From JBDKTH01 sp964558295 (GTDB lineage Bacteria; Planctomycetota; Planctomycetia; Pirellulales; Thermoguttaceae): DNA of 32,682 bases. The stretch covers positions 1 to 32,682 of the forward strand of contig CAZLDQ010000044.1 of the NCBI GenBank assembly GCA_964558295.1, given 5' to 3'. This document shows positions 17,149 through 25,185 of the stretch, piece by piece. The notes beneath the pieces were generated by a model. That model searched no databases, had not been told where the DNA came from, and worked only from the letters and a program-made list of their open reading frames with translations. Positions within the stretch are counted from its first letter, which is position 1, and every line of letters starts with the position of its first letter. The position numbers were made by a program, and so were the translations under genes.

Positions 17149-18045
17149 TTAGGCGGCTCTCGGGGTTTGGGTGCTCTCCGCCTGTCCGGCTCGCCGGCGG
17201 TAGTAGGAGTACATATGGTCAAAGATCGGCAAGCGGTTACCGTAGCTGGAGGTGTCGAAGATCCACATCAAGCGACTCCACGCGCTACGCACCCCGGGGA
17301 TTCTGGCAAACGGATTGAACATTCCCCCCGAGGAATAGCGACGCCTTATCAACTCAAATCCATGCGCGGCTAGGAACTGATCGAGGAAGCGTCGCGAATA
17401 GAACACGAGGTGTTCGGGGGGGCACTCCATGTGCCAGCGGCCCCCGAGCCACTGGAGAATCCGGGCCTTGAGAGTCTCATGGCTTGGCACCAAAATGGCA
17501 AGAATCCCGTTCTCACACACTAGTCCCGCCAAGGTCGTTAGAAACGCCTGGGGCTCGGGCAGGTGCTCCAGAATCGCATAGCAACTGACCACGTCGAAAG
17601 AACGGTCGAACGTGACTTGTTCGAGATGCGCTTGGATTACGTGTAGCCCTCGGGCACGGGCAATGGCCGCCGACGGCTCCGACAATTCCACCCCGCAACG
17701 CTCCGTCTCGGCGGGCCAATGAAGGAGCAATTCCCCATTCCGGCATCCAACATCCAACGTGGAACGTGGCCAACCGCCGAACATTCCGCAGATTGCCTTG
17801 ATCTCATGCGTCCAATAGGGCGAGACCTGAAACTCCGTGGAAGGGGGCGATGGTTCGCTCCCGCGCCGGTTATAGAACTCTCCCAATCCAACCGGATGCT
17901 CACCGAGTTCGAAGAAACGCGATCCACACGCCCGGCATTCGAACAGGACATAACTGACTCCAAGGGCGGGGCTCAAGACCGGCCGCAAGGGAACCACCTC
18001 GCTCGATCGACATGCCTTGCATGACCGGGACATCGTCGCTGTCAT
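17149..18045 (-). CDS. SAM-dependent methyltransferase with N-terminal zinc-ribbon
   Basis: A 298-aa class I methyltransferase (Methyltransf_23-like). An N-terminal pair CKAC at 9-12 and CRAC at 37-40 forms a probable zinc-ribbon. SAM motif I is LDVGCRNGELL at 97-107, the acidic motif II region is GVELSEP at 118-124, and the post-motif stretch VSCYAILEHLPEP at 153-165 is characteristic. It probably methylates a sugar or another small precursor of the polysaccharide; relatives act on sugars, lipids and other acceptors, so the acceptor is uncertain. The C-terminal 60 residues are aromatic- and arginine-rich. A purine-rich stretch precedes the ATG by about 10 bases. It lies 28 bases after a GT4 gene and 5 bases before the flippase gene. 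Confidence 0.87.
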   Translation of the reverse strand: MTATMSRSCKACRSSEVVPLRPVLSPALGVSYVLFECRACGSRFFELGEHPVGLGEFYNRRGSEPSPPSTEFQVSPYWTHEIKAICGMFGGWPRSTLDVGCRNGELLLHWPAETERCGVELSEPSAAIARARGLHVIQAHLEQVTFDRSFDVVSCYAILEHLPEPQAFLTTLAGLVCENGILAILVPSHETLKARILQWLGGRWHMECPPEHLVFYSRRFLDQFLAAHGFELIRRRYSSGGMFNPFARIPGVRSAWSRLMWIFDTSSYGNRLPIFDHMYSYYRRRAGQAESTQTPRAA

Positions 18046-18073
18046 GGTAGTTACCCACCCTTTCCTTTCAGGC

Positions 18074-19159
18074 TCACCCAGCTTGTGCGGTATGCTTGTT
18101 GCGGAATGCTACTCGCTCCGCCAGAACGGCTCGGCATTTCGCTACCAGATCGTCTACGTCACGATTGCGGAACAATACGGTTCCTTCGGTCCTGACGCAC
18201 ACATCGCTGGCGACCGCCGGACATCCAAGATAGAGTGCCTCGGCTACACTGATTCCATAGCCGTCCCGGTAGGTGGGCCGCAGCATCAGATCCGCCTGGC
18301 GGAACACGGGCCAAAGCTCTCGCTGGCCGGTCATGAAGTGCACATTGGCGTCAAGTCCGAGCTCGATGATTCGTGCGCGGATTTGATCGTAGTATTCCTG
18401 GTCGCCGATCTCGGCCAGCGCGAACAACAAGCCCATCCCGGGATAATGGGGCTTCAATCGTGCCACCAACTCCACGCAGAGGTCCAACCCATACAGGTCG
18501 ACTCCTTCGCAACGTGTGATCTGAAAGGCGTTGGCAACGATGAGCGGCCGACGGCAGGCCAAGAAGCGATGCGTTGACGCCTCGTAACTTTTGAGGATTG
18601 TCTCCTCTTCCTCCAGGGGTGGGGGGAGAAACGCCGGGCGGATGAAGGTCTTCTCGGGAAGGACGAATCCGTGGCGTGTGAAGCTCTCTTGCAGATGTGC
18701 ACCCACCAGGATGCACTCGTCCAAGCGGCGAAGAAAGAGGCTAACCAAGGCCCGCTTCCACCGTCTTGAAACCAACGTATCGACCGCATGCCCGTGACTA
18801 CAAAAAACCAAACGTGGAGAAAACGGGTTCAGAAGCAAGGCAAGGATGACGGGACAACTGAGGAAGTTCAGATGAAACACCGCATTGCGACAGAATACCA
18901 ACCTCAACAGCATCCGAAGACGGCGCAGCCGGGAGCATTTTCCCAGATCCACGCGTTTGACTTGGTATCCCGCGTTGGTCAGTTGTTGGGCATAGCGAGA
19001 AAGATACACGCTGATGCCACCCAACGGTGGTGGGAAGGGGCCGATCAGGTAATACGTTTCCTGCCGCGCATCGTTGGTGACCGTCCTGTGTCGCTGGGAG
19101 TCACTTGCTTGCTCCTCCACGCGCTTTGTTCGAATCTTCAACGATTTACATCTGACCAT
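18074..19159 (-). CDS. Glycosyltransferase, GT4-like (GT-B)
   Basis: A 361-aa GT-B transferase. GPFPPPLGGISVYLSRYA at 40-57 is the N-terminal glycine loop that contacts the sugar donor. A donor domain has NVHFMTGQRE at 272-281 and DGYGISVAEALYLGCPAV at 299-316, in which D299 and E307 occupy the E-x7-E positions (the first is Asp). It probably transfers one sugar to the lipid-linked unit in the cytoplasm. The first 33 residues are polar and not family-like, so the real start may be internal. No good Shine-Dalgarno sequence precedes ATG 19159, which lies 42 bases after the stop of the PaaK-like gene. Confidence 0.85.
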   Translation of the reverse strand: MVRCKSLKIRTKRVEEQASDSQRHRTVTNDARQETYYLIGPFPPPLGGISVYLSRYAQQLTNAGYQVKRVDLGKCSRLRRLRMLLRLVFCRNAVFHLNFLSCPVILALLLNPFSPRLVFCSHGHAVDTLVSRRWKRALVSLFLRRLDECILVGAHLQESFTRHGFVLPEKTFIRPAFLPPPLEEEETILKSYEASTHRFLACRRPLIVANAFQITRCEGVDLYGLDLCVELVARLKPHYPGMGLLFALAEIGDQEYYDQIRARIIELGLDANVHFMTGQRELWPVFRQADLMLRPTYRDGYGISVAEALYLGCPAVASDVCVRTEGTVLFRNRDVDDLVAKCRAVLAERVAFRNKHTAQAG

Positions 19160-19201
19160 GGGCGACAGTCCATCAACGTTTGTCGGGCAGGGGGCGTACT
19201 T

Positions 19202-20635
19202 CTAGGCCGAAGCCCGCCAGGGCCACGGACAACTGGCCAAAGGCGCCGCTTCACCGTGAACGATCGACAGCCGTTGCTCCAGGAAGCTGAGTTTTCCCGA
19301 CCGCGTTCGCGGAATTTCCGTGAGCGAGCACAAGGATAAGTCCACGTCGCCACCAAGTTTTGCCGTCAACCCTCGCCGGATGCGCTGCTCCTGCTCGATA
19401 GTCAGCGGCTCCTTGGGCACATAGCGGAACACCACCTTGCCCTGTTCCTCCTGGAAGAACTGGAACTGACGCAACGGGTCAAAGATGTCGTCGTGCATGT
19501 TGATCGCGGTCATCGGGATCAGGCGGCCGGTGGCCGTTACGATCCGCTCGTGGCCGCGGCCCAGAATGCGACGGAACGTCAGGTGGCGGTGACCGCAGGC
19601 GTCGCAGATCGAGGGACCGCGGACGGCGCGATCCATGGTCCGATAGCGGATCAGCGGGGTACACCGGTTGTGGAACGTGGTAGCCACGATCTCCCCTTCT
19701 TCTCCTTCCTCGGCCTCGTTTCCATCGTCACGAAGCAGCTCAACGTATCCATAGAGAGGCTGAACATGATACAGGCGGCTTCCCGGGCACCAGGGGGCAA
19801 AGGCGGCCTGTTCCGAATGGCCGTACCAGGCGAAGAGGGTTGCCTCGGGGAAGACCTCTTGGAAGTGGGCCAACTGCCAATCGTAGACGTTCTCCGAGCC
19901 CAACAGGATCAACGTAAAGGAAACCCGTCCGACCAGCCCTTCGGCCACTAGCAGCCGGCAGAGTACGTCCAACGTGGAAGGATAGGCTTGCAGCACTGGC
20001 GGATGGAATCGCTCCACGGCCTCCAGATAACGGCCTACTGTGCGCGGGGTGAGGTAATAGGAGGAGAGCAACAGGTTCCGGTGGAAATGGTCGTAGGCCC
20101 AGGGACGTTCTTCTGAACCGATGTAGCCGCCGCGGAGTACGGCGTTGGGGCGTCCCAGACGCCAGCCGACTCGTTGCCAGGCGGTGTGGATGAATGCGTT
20201 CTCGCGTGCCCGTTCGGTGGTTGGCCGATAGAAGCCGAACGGGATTCCGGTCGACCCGCCCGTGGTGACATACTCCCGCGATATGCCTTCTGCCGAAAAA
20301 GCCGCTAAATCGGCCTGAATCATGTGCTTGGTTGTCAGAGGGAATCGGCGGAGGTCGGCAAGCGAGCGGAGGTCATGGGGATGAACGCCGGCCTGATCCC
20401 AGAGCGTGCGATAGCCGGGCGTGGCGTGGTAGGCATGGGCCACGATCGTTTGCAACTGACGCAACTGCCAGTCCTGAATCATTTCCGTGTTCCACGCTTG
20501 GGCTGCCTCCAACTGGTGCCGCCAGTGCCAGTAGTGCTGTCCCATGCGCCAGCTCGGAGGGATGATGGCGGCGAGCGACTTGATCAGTGGCTCGACCGAT
20601 GCAGGAACCATCCTTCGAAGCGAACGGTGAATCAT
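19202..20635 (-). CDS. PaaK/CapK-like adenylate-forming enzyme (second copy)
   Basis: A 477-aa ANL-superfamily enzyme of the phenylacetate-CoA ligase-like branch. The N-terminus has HATPGYRTLWDQAG at 70-83, the ATP loop TTGGSTGIPFGF is at 124-135, WYGHSEQAAFA forms the A5-like block, and the C-terminal PRTRSGK motif has a lysine near 448. A CDACG motif in the second half resembles the cysteine pair of the first copy. It differs clearly in sequence from the first copy, so it is probably a paralogue with another substrate and not a recent duplication. It would activate an acyl group for decoration of the glycan, an inference from context. A 302-bp spacer lies downstream, before the next gene on the lower-coordinate side. 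Confidence 0.85.
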   Translation of the reverse strand: MIHRSLRRMVPASVEPLIKSLAAIIPPSWRMGQHYWHWRHQLEAAQAWNTEMIQDWQLRQLQTIVAHAYHATPGYRTLWDQAGVHPHDLRSLADLRRFPLTTKHMIQADLAAFSAEGISREYVTTGGSTGIPFGFYRPTTERARENAFIHTAWQRVGWRLGRPNAVLRGGYIGSEERPWAYDHFHRNLLLSSYYLTPRTVGRYLEAVERFHPPVLQAYPSTLDVLCRLLVAEGLVGRVSFTLILLGSENVYDWQLAHFQEVFPEATLFAWYGHSEQAAFAPWCPGSRLYHVQPLYGYVELLRDDGNEAEEGEEGEIVATTFHNRCTPLIRYRTMDRAVRGPSICDACGHRHLTFRRILGRGHERIVTATGRLIPMTAINMHDDIFDPLRQFQFFQEEQGKVVFRYVPKEPLTIEQEQRIRRGLTAKLGGDVDLSLCSLTEIPRTRSGKLSFLEQRLSIVHGEAAPLASCPWPWRASA

Positions 20636-20937
20636 CCGTCGTTATCTGACTCGTGATGACAAGAGACTAGCAACCTGCCCGGCCCCCCTAGTTTCGCTTG
20701 ATTCACACGGGGATGAGGCTTTGACAATATCGAGGGGGCAGAGGTGGGCGGATGATAGCCGCTTCGAGCAACAGCATCAAGAAGGATTAGCGAGTCTTCC
20801 GAAGGCAAGCAGACTGGGCTGAATGACGAGACCTTTGGTCACGAGCCGGTCAAGCCGCTTTGGTCAGCCGATCCGAAGCGGGGGAGGGAGACTTTAGGCT
20901 GGTTTGGTCGTTTCCTGGCTTGATAGGATCGCCGATG
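20636..20937. other. 302-bp spacer inside the polysaccharide locus
   Basis: No coding frame is convincing here. CTTTGGTCA occurs as a direct repeat at 20833-20841 and 20858-20866, 25 bases apart, and TTTGGTC recurs at 20903-20909. Regularly spaced copies could be a protein-binding site, but chance is not excluded. On the minus strand a weak -35-like TTGTCA lies about 100 bases before the PaaK-like start, without a convincing -10. This is the longest gap among the polysaccharide genes, so it could hold an internal promoter. Confidence 0.4.
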
Positions 20938-22224
20938 CTAGGCCGCTTTGTGCAGCGACTCCGTGCCGAACTGCAGCAGACGAATCGGCGTTTGGCCTGC
21001 TACGTTCTCCAGCAGCCGGAGGAAGCGTTCGGCGAGCACGTCCCGATTGAAGTTGGCCAAAACGTATTGGCGCCCGGCGCGCCCCAGACAGGTGGCCAGA
21101 AGCCGATTGTCGGCCAGGGTTTCGACAGCATTGACGAGCGAGGTGGCGGACTCCGGTTCCATGGCCATGCCGGCGCCTGACTGCAAAACGATATCCCGGG
21201 CGGGGCCAAGCACCCCCATGATGATTGGTCGACCCATGGCCATTGTCTCGAAGATCTTCGAGGGGATGACTGTTTCGAACAGGTCGCACTTCTTCAGATG
21301 GACCAGACAGGCATCCGAACTGGCCAGGATGGTGGGGATGTCTTCCTTGGGCTGCAGGCCGGTGAAGACGACAAGCTCCTCCAGACCGTCGCGGCGAACC
21401 TCGGCTTCCAACCGCTCGCGGGAACTGCCGTCGCCGACGAGGCAAAAGGCGATGTCGTTGCGTCCTTGGGCCTTGAAGAGCCGGGCGGTTTCAAGCACGA
21501 CCTCCAAGCCGTGGGCCATGCCGATTGTGCCGATATACGAACAGACGAATTTTCCTTCCACGTGCCAGCGGCGGAGCAACTCGGTGTCGGCGGGGCGAGG
21601 GGCAAAGCGTTTCGGATCGACGCCGTTGGTAATCACTGAGATCCGGTTGGAGACGTCCGCCCGCTGGAGAATCCGATCACGATAGCCGTCGCCCACGGCT
21701 ACGACATGCTCGGCGGCCAAGTACATCCAACGCTCGAGCCGTTCCAGGATGTGCAGGAGCAGGCCGTTGCGCATGGCGCCGACGGCTTGGATCGACTCGG
21801 GCCAAATGTCACGGATTTCCAGGACCAACGGGACGCGGCGGAGCCTGGAGGCCAACACACCGGCCCAACCGCAGAAAAACTGTGGGGACGTGGCCACGAT
21901 CACGTCGGGGCGGGCGAGCCAGAGCGACGCCAGGACGGCACTCACCAGATAAGAAAGGAAGTTGACGATCCGACGGATATTTCCTGTGTTGGCAGCCAGG
22001 AAGGTCCAGACGCGGACGACCCGCACCCCCTCGACCTGTTCAACCTGCGGCCACAGCCGGTTCCGATAGCCTGGGTAGACCACACCCTGTGGGCAATTCG
22101 GTGCACAGGTCACCACCGTCACCTCATGCCCCGCAGCGGCCCAGCGTTGGCAGTGTTCCGAGGTACGCGTGGCAGGGGCGTTGACCTCAGGGGGATAGTA
22201 GTGACTGAAGAAGAGGATGTGCAT
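20938..22224 (-). CDS. Glycosyltransferase, GT4/WbuB-like
   Basis: A 428-aa GT-B enzyme with the typical WbuB-group opening, MHILFFSHYYPPEVNAPATR. Further features are LEIRDIWPESI at 135-145, NGVDPKRF at 200-207, IGTIGMAHGLEVVLE at 231-245, CLVGDGSSRERLE at 261-273 and PSKIFETMAMGRPI at 321-334, which holds the C-terminal E of the family motif. WbuB-like enzymes transfer N-acetylated amino sugars such as L-FucNAc in known O-antigen loci; the substrate here is unknown. It is the second gene in transcription order, 114 bases after the sugar-1-phosphate transferase gene, and may add the second sugar of the unit. No clear Shine-Dalgarno precedes the ATG. Confidence 0.9.
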   Translation of the reverse strand: MHILFFSHYYPPEVNAPATRTSEHCQRWAAAGHEVTVVTCAPNCPQGVVYPGYRNRLWPQVEQVEGVRVVRVWTFLAANTGNIRRIVNFLSYLVSAVLASLWLARPDVIVATSPQFFCGWAGVLASRLRRVPLVLEIRDIWPESIQAVGAMRNGLLLHILERLERWMYLAAEHVVAVGDGYRDRILQRADVSNRISVITNGVDPKRFAPRPADTELLRRWHVEGKFVCSYIGTIGMAHGLEVVLETARLFKAQGRNDIAFCLVGDGSSRERLEAEVRRDGLEELVVFTGLQPKEDIPTILASSDACLVHLKKCDLFETVIPSKIFETMAMGRPIIMGVLGPARDIVLQSGAGMAMEPESATSLVNAVETLADNRLLATCLGRAGRQYVLANFNRDVLAERFLRLLENVAGQTPIRLLQFGTESLHKAA

Positions 22225-22338
22225 GGATGACGTTGTGGCTTGTTGGAATCCGGAATCTTTGGTTGGCCGGTTGCCGTGTGGGAGAATCGAGGTGACGGTG
22301 TAACCTGGAATATCTGGAAGGTACGCGTGTTCCTGGGA

Positions 22339-23547
22339 TCAGGCGGCACGACGTTCTTGGTCGTTCCTTTCTTGGATTGCAGGATATGGCGTCTTGCCAT
22401 GTTGTTCTTCGAGGCCAATCGTCCAAACGACCCGCAACGGTTGTTCCGTCTTCTCCGCAATGCCGGGAGACAAATGCTCGATTGCGGGGACGCGGCGGGT
22501 GAGGAGCTCGATGAGGAGATTCCATTCTTGATGGGCGATCCACTGGCGATAGACCAACAGGCTGGTCGTACCGGCGATGAGGAGCACGGCGAGGAGTTCC
22601 TGGCGACCGAATACGGCCAACGCGGCGGCCAGACTGGCGATGGCACTGAGGCCGCCGAGCGTCAGGAGGATTTTGTGTTTGCTGAGGCCTCGCTGCTGAA
22701 GCTGGTGGTGCAGATGGCCGCGGTCGCCTGACCAGATGGCCTGCCCCTTTAAAAGCCGACGGAGGATCGCCAAGCCGGTGTCCAGGAGAGGCACGAACAC
22801 CAGCAAGCCCAAGCCGGGCAGGCTTGCCGTGTTTGGCTCGGTGCACGAGACGCGCAGGGCCAGGGCCGCCACAACAAATCCGATCAGCGTGCTGCCGCAG
22901 TCTCCCAGATAAACGCGGGCGGGGGGGAGATTGTAGCGGAGAAACCCGGCCAAGGCTCCGGCCAGGGTCAGGGCGAGGATTGTCACCTCGGCGGTCCCTT
23001 GCCCGGCGGCCACGATGGCCAACGTCAAGGCCATGACAAATCCCACAGTCGATGCCAGCCCGTCACTACCGTCGAGGAGATTCAGGGCGTTTATTCCCAG
23101 CAGCAGCCAGCCCATCGTCCAGGGGGCCGCAAACCAGCCGAGTTCCAGTTCCCAGCCGAACCCGCTGATCCGTTCAACATTCAGACCGGCCAAGACGAGC
23201 GGCAGGACGGCTACGGTTTGGCCTGGCAACTTGCCCCAGGCATTGAGCGAATAGCGGTCGTCGATCATGCCTACCAGACAGACTAGGCCAGCCGAGAGCA
23301 TCAATGACAGCGGCCAGGGGGAGATCGGGAGTCCGAGGACCGGACCCAGGAGGAAGGTCAGGCCACCTCCGGCCCAGAGCCCTCCGCAGACGCCCACGCC
23401 GCCCCATAACGGCGTCGGTTGGGCATGTAGCCGGCGGACCCCATCAGGCCGACTGACAATTCGCAGCCGCTCAGCCAGAGACCGTGCGAGTGGTGTCAAG
23501 GCCAAGCTGCTCACGAATGAGGCAACAACGATCAGGCCAATCTCCAT
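22339..23547 (-). CDS. Polyprenyl-phosphate sugar-1-phosphate transferase (WecA/MraY family)
   Basis: Integral membrane enzyme of 402 aa that transfers a sugar-1-phosphate, probably GlcNAc-1-P, from UDP-sugar to undecaprenyl phosphate and so starts glycan assembly. All family signatures are visible: GMIDDRYSLNAWGKLPGQ at 93-110 (the DD motif), NALNLLDGSDGL at 153-164, the magnesium-site VYLGDCGS at 212-219 and GDRGHLHHQL at 274-283. About ten hydrophobic helices are predicted, followed by a soluble tail after 340 that is longer than in WecA of E. coli. ATG 23547 has AAGGA about 8 bases ahead. It is the first gene of the locus, and transcription of the whole locus may start in the 361-bp region upstream. 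Confidence 0.92.
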   Translation of the reverse strand: MEIGLIVVASFVSSLALTPLARSLAERLRIVSRPDGVRRLHAQPTPLWGGVGVCGGLWAGGGLTFLLGPVLGLPISPWPLSLMLSAGLVCLVGMIDDRYSLNAWGKLPGQTVAVLPLVLAGLNVERISGFGWELELGWFAAPWTMGWLLLGINALNLLDGSDGLASTVGFVMALTLAIVAAGQGTAEVTILALTLAGALAGFLRYNLPPARVYLGDCGSTLIGFVVAALALRVSCTEPNTASLPGLGLLVFVPLLDTGLAILRRLLKGQAIWSGDRGHLHHQLQQRGLSKHKILLTLGGLSAIASLAAALAVFGRQELLAVLLIAGTTSLLVYRQWIAHQEWNLLIELLTRRVPAIEHLSPGIAEKTEQPLRVVWTIGLEEQHGKTPYPAIQERNDQERRAA

Positions 23548-23646
23548 CCATGGAGTCCTTGCTACGATCCAATTTGGGTAGCCTGCCGCAGATCGAATAC
23601 AAAATGGCTACCGATATGAAAAGACAATCACCTAAGAGGTCTTCAC

Positions 23647-23679
23647 CCAAGATGCAACTCTTGGGCAGTTGTTGCCCAC
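23647..23679 (-). promoter_or_regulatory. Two mutually exclusive hairpins in the leader of the polysaccharide locus
   Basis: CCCAAGA at 23647-23653 pairs with TCTTGGG at 23660-23666 across a 6-base loop. TGGGCA at 23663-23668 pairs with TGCCCA at 23674-23679 across a 5-base loop. Both stems are perfect and share bases 23663-23666, so only one can form in RNA at a time. This is the layout of an attenuator or a conformational switch, but neither stem is followed by a T-tract on the minus strand. Regulatory function is inferred. Confidence 0.35.
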
Positions 23680-23851
23680 ATATCGTTCTCAGGGGAATAA
23701 CGAGTTTAACGAAATCTCCGATCTGAATATCTCTCGACAAGCTGGAGAGGGAGGGCAAGTTAGGGAGGTGTTTCGTAGGTGCTTTTCCACCGGATCAGGC
23801 TCGTCGAATCGGCAGAGGACCCATGCGATTCCTGATTCAAAACTTGCCAAG

Positions 23852-23878
23852 AATCGTTTTGAGAGTTCAAAAGCGATT
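23852..23878 (-). terminator. Probable terminator hairpin after the DUF1501 gene
   Basis: AATCGTTTTGA at 23852-23862 is complementary to TCAAAA at 23867-23872 followed, after one bulged base, by CGATT at 23874-23878, giving an 11-bp stem with a 4-base loop. It lies 31 bases past the DUF1501 stop on the minus strand and would separate that operon from the polysaccharide locus. The stem is AT-rich and lacks a strong U-tract. Confidence 0.45.
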
Positions 23879-23908
23879 TGGAGAACTCGTTGGATGGGGC
23901 CCGAGATC

Positions 23909-25162
23909 TCAGAGAAGCTTGAGTGGCTCAAACGACTGGCCGAGGATCATCGAGCTCGCGATGCCGAGCCAGGAGTCCAGGAGGGTGGCATAGACTTGTC
24001 GGAAGTCGATCTGGTGTTTCAGGCCCCCCTTTTCCAATTCGCTCAATGACGGAGGTGGGCCGACGAGACCACCTTTGGTTTTTCCGCCGACGAGGAACAT
24101 TGGGGCGGCGGCACCGTGATCCGTGCCGCGCCGGCCGTTTTCGGCCACCGTGCGGCCGAACTCCGAAAAAGTCATCAGAAGGACGCGGTCCAGCAGCTTG
24201 TCGCGTTGGAGGTCGTTCGCAAAGGCGGCGACGGAATCGGACAACTGGCGGAGGAGGGCGGCGTGGTTGTCACGTTGGTTAGCATGGGAGTCGAACCCGC
24301 CGGGCTCGTTGCCCCCCAGTTCCGCGTGAAAGATTCGGATTCCCACATCAGCACGGATCAGTTGGGCGATCGTACGCAGCGTTCCGGCAAATGGGAACGG
24401 AGGATACTCCCCTTGGGTCGAGTCCTCGGCGATCTGCTCGATCTTGCGGCTCATGGCGTAGGTGGCCGCCGTACGGGATTGGACGAACTCCAAGAGTTGG
24501 TTCTGGCTGCCGGTCTGAGGGAAGGAGCTTGTTTCGCCGAGCCGCTGCGGTGCCAGATCCATGTCCGGTCCCGGAAGCGCGCGGAACCGACCATCCTGAA
24601 GCGAACGCCACGAGGGGACGATTGCCCGCCGTGCGTTGAGCGTGAAGGGCTGGCTGATTTGTCCGACGAATAGGGCAGGCAGATCGGTCGCCCCCGAGTC
24701 CCAAAGCAGATCGGCTGCACGCCCCAGCCAGCCGGTGTCCTTTTCGGGGTGCTCGGGATAGCCCGTCTGCCATGCCCGCATCGCGGTGATGTGCGACTCG
24801 CTGGGAGTTGGGCAGCCCACGCCCTGAATCACGGTGAGAAGCCCGTCGTCGAAGAGTCGCGCAAATCCCTTCATTTCCGGATGAAAGCCGAGGTGGGCGT
24901 CGATTTTGAGAACGTCTTTGGCCGTCAATCGCAGGGTGTGCCGGTTCTTGGCATACAGGTCGTCGCCATAGGGGACGACCGTGTTCAGGCCGTCGTTTCC
25001 TCCGGCAAGTTGAACGACCACGAGGATCGTATCACTCGGCGATTGATTGACTTCGTTTGCGCACGCCGTGCGGCTCAGAATCGCTGGAACCGTGGGGAGC
25101 ATCGCCAGGAGACTTGACGTCTCCATGGCGGTTTTCAGGAACTCGCGTCGGGTGGTGGGCAT
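23909..25162 (-). CDS. DUF1501 domain protein, Tat-exported
   Basis: A 417-aa protein of the DUF1501 family, abundant in planctomycetes and usually paired with DUF1800; the biochemical role is not established. Residues 1-30 carry a twin-arginine signal, TRREFLK at 4-10 and a hydrophobic stretch ending near ILSRTACA. Family blocks follow: VVVQLAGGNDGLNTVVPYGD, FDSHANQRDNHAALL, LLMTFSEFGRTVAENGRRGT with DHG, and the C-terminal IDFRQVYATLLDSWLG. These fit the sulfatase-like fold reported for the family. The frame is open to 25495, but that part is inside the DUF1800 gene in another frame, and only ATG 25162 gives a Tat signal. It lies 23 bases after the DUF1800 stop, so the pair is co-transcribed. 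Confidence 0.9.
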   Translation of the reverse strand: MPTTRREFLKTAMETSSLLAMLPTVPAILSRTACANEVNQSPSDTILVVVQLAGGNDGLNTVVPYGDDLYAKNRHTLRLTAKDVLKIDAHLGFHPEMKGFARLFDDGLLTVIQGVGCPTPSESHITAMRAWQTGYPEHPEKDTGWLGRAADLLWDSGATDLPALFVGQISQPFTLNARRAIVPSWRSLQDGRFRALPGPDMDLAPQRLGETSSFPQTGSQNQLLEFVQSRTAATYAMSRKIEQIAEDSTQGEYPPFPFAGTLRTIAQLIRADVGIRIFHAELGGNEPGGFDSHANQRDNHAALLRQLSDSVAAFANDLQRDKLLDRVLLMTFSEFGRTVAENGRRGTDHGAAAPMFLVGGKTKGGLVGPPPSLSELEKGGLKHQIDFRQVYATLLDSWLGIASSMILGQSFEPLKLL

Positions 25163-25185
25163 GAGGTTGGGCTCCGAACCGCCAT

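Larger units (their letters stand above)
23548..23908. other. 361-bp leader region upstream of the polysaccharide locus
   Basis: No plausible gene is seen. On the minus strand it holds, in order, a hairpin just after the DUF1501 stop (23852-23878) and two overlapping inverted repeats (23647-23679) about 100 bases before the first polysaccharide gene. A search by eye for -35/-10 pairs gave only weak matches, for example TTGTAT and TACCCA 16 bases apart. The base composition is more AT-rich than in the flanking genes, as expected for a control region. Confidence 0.5.
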
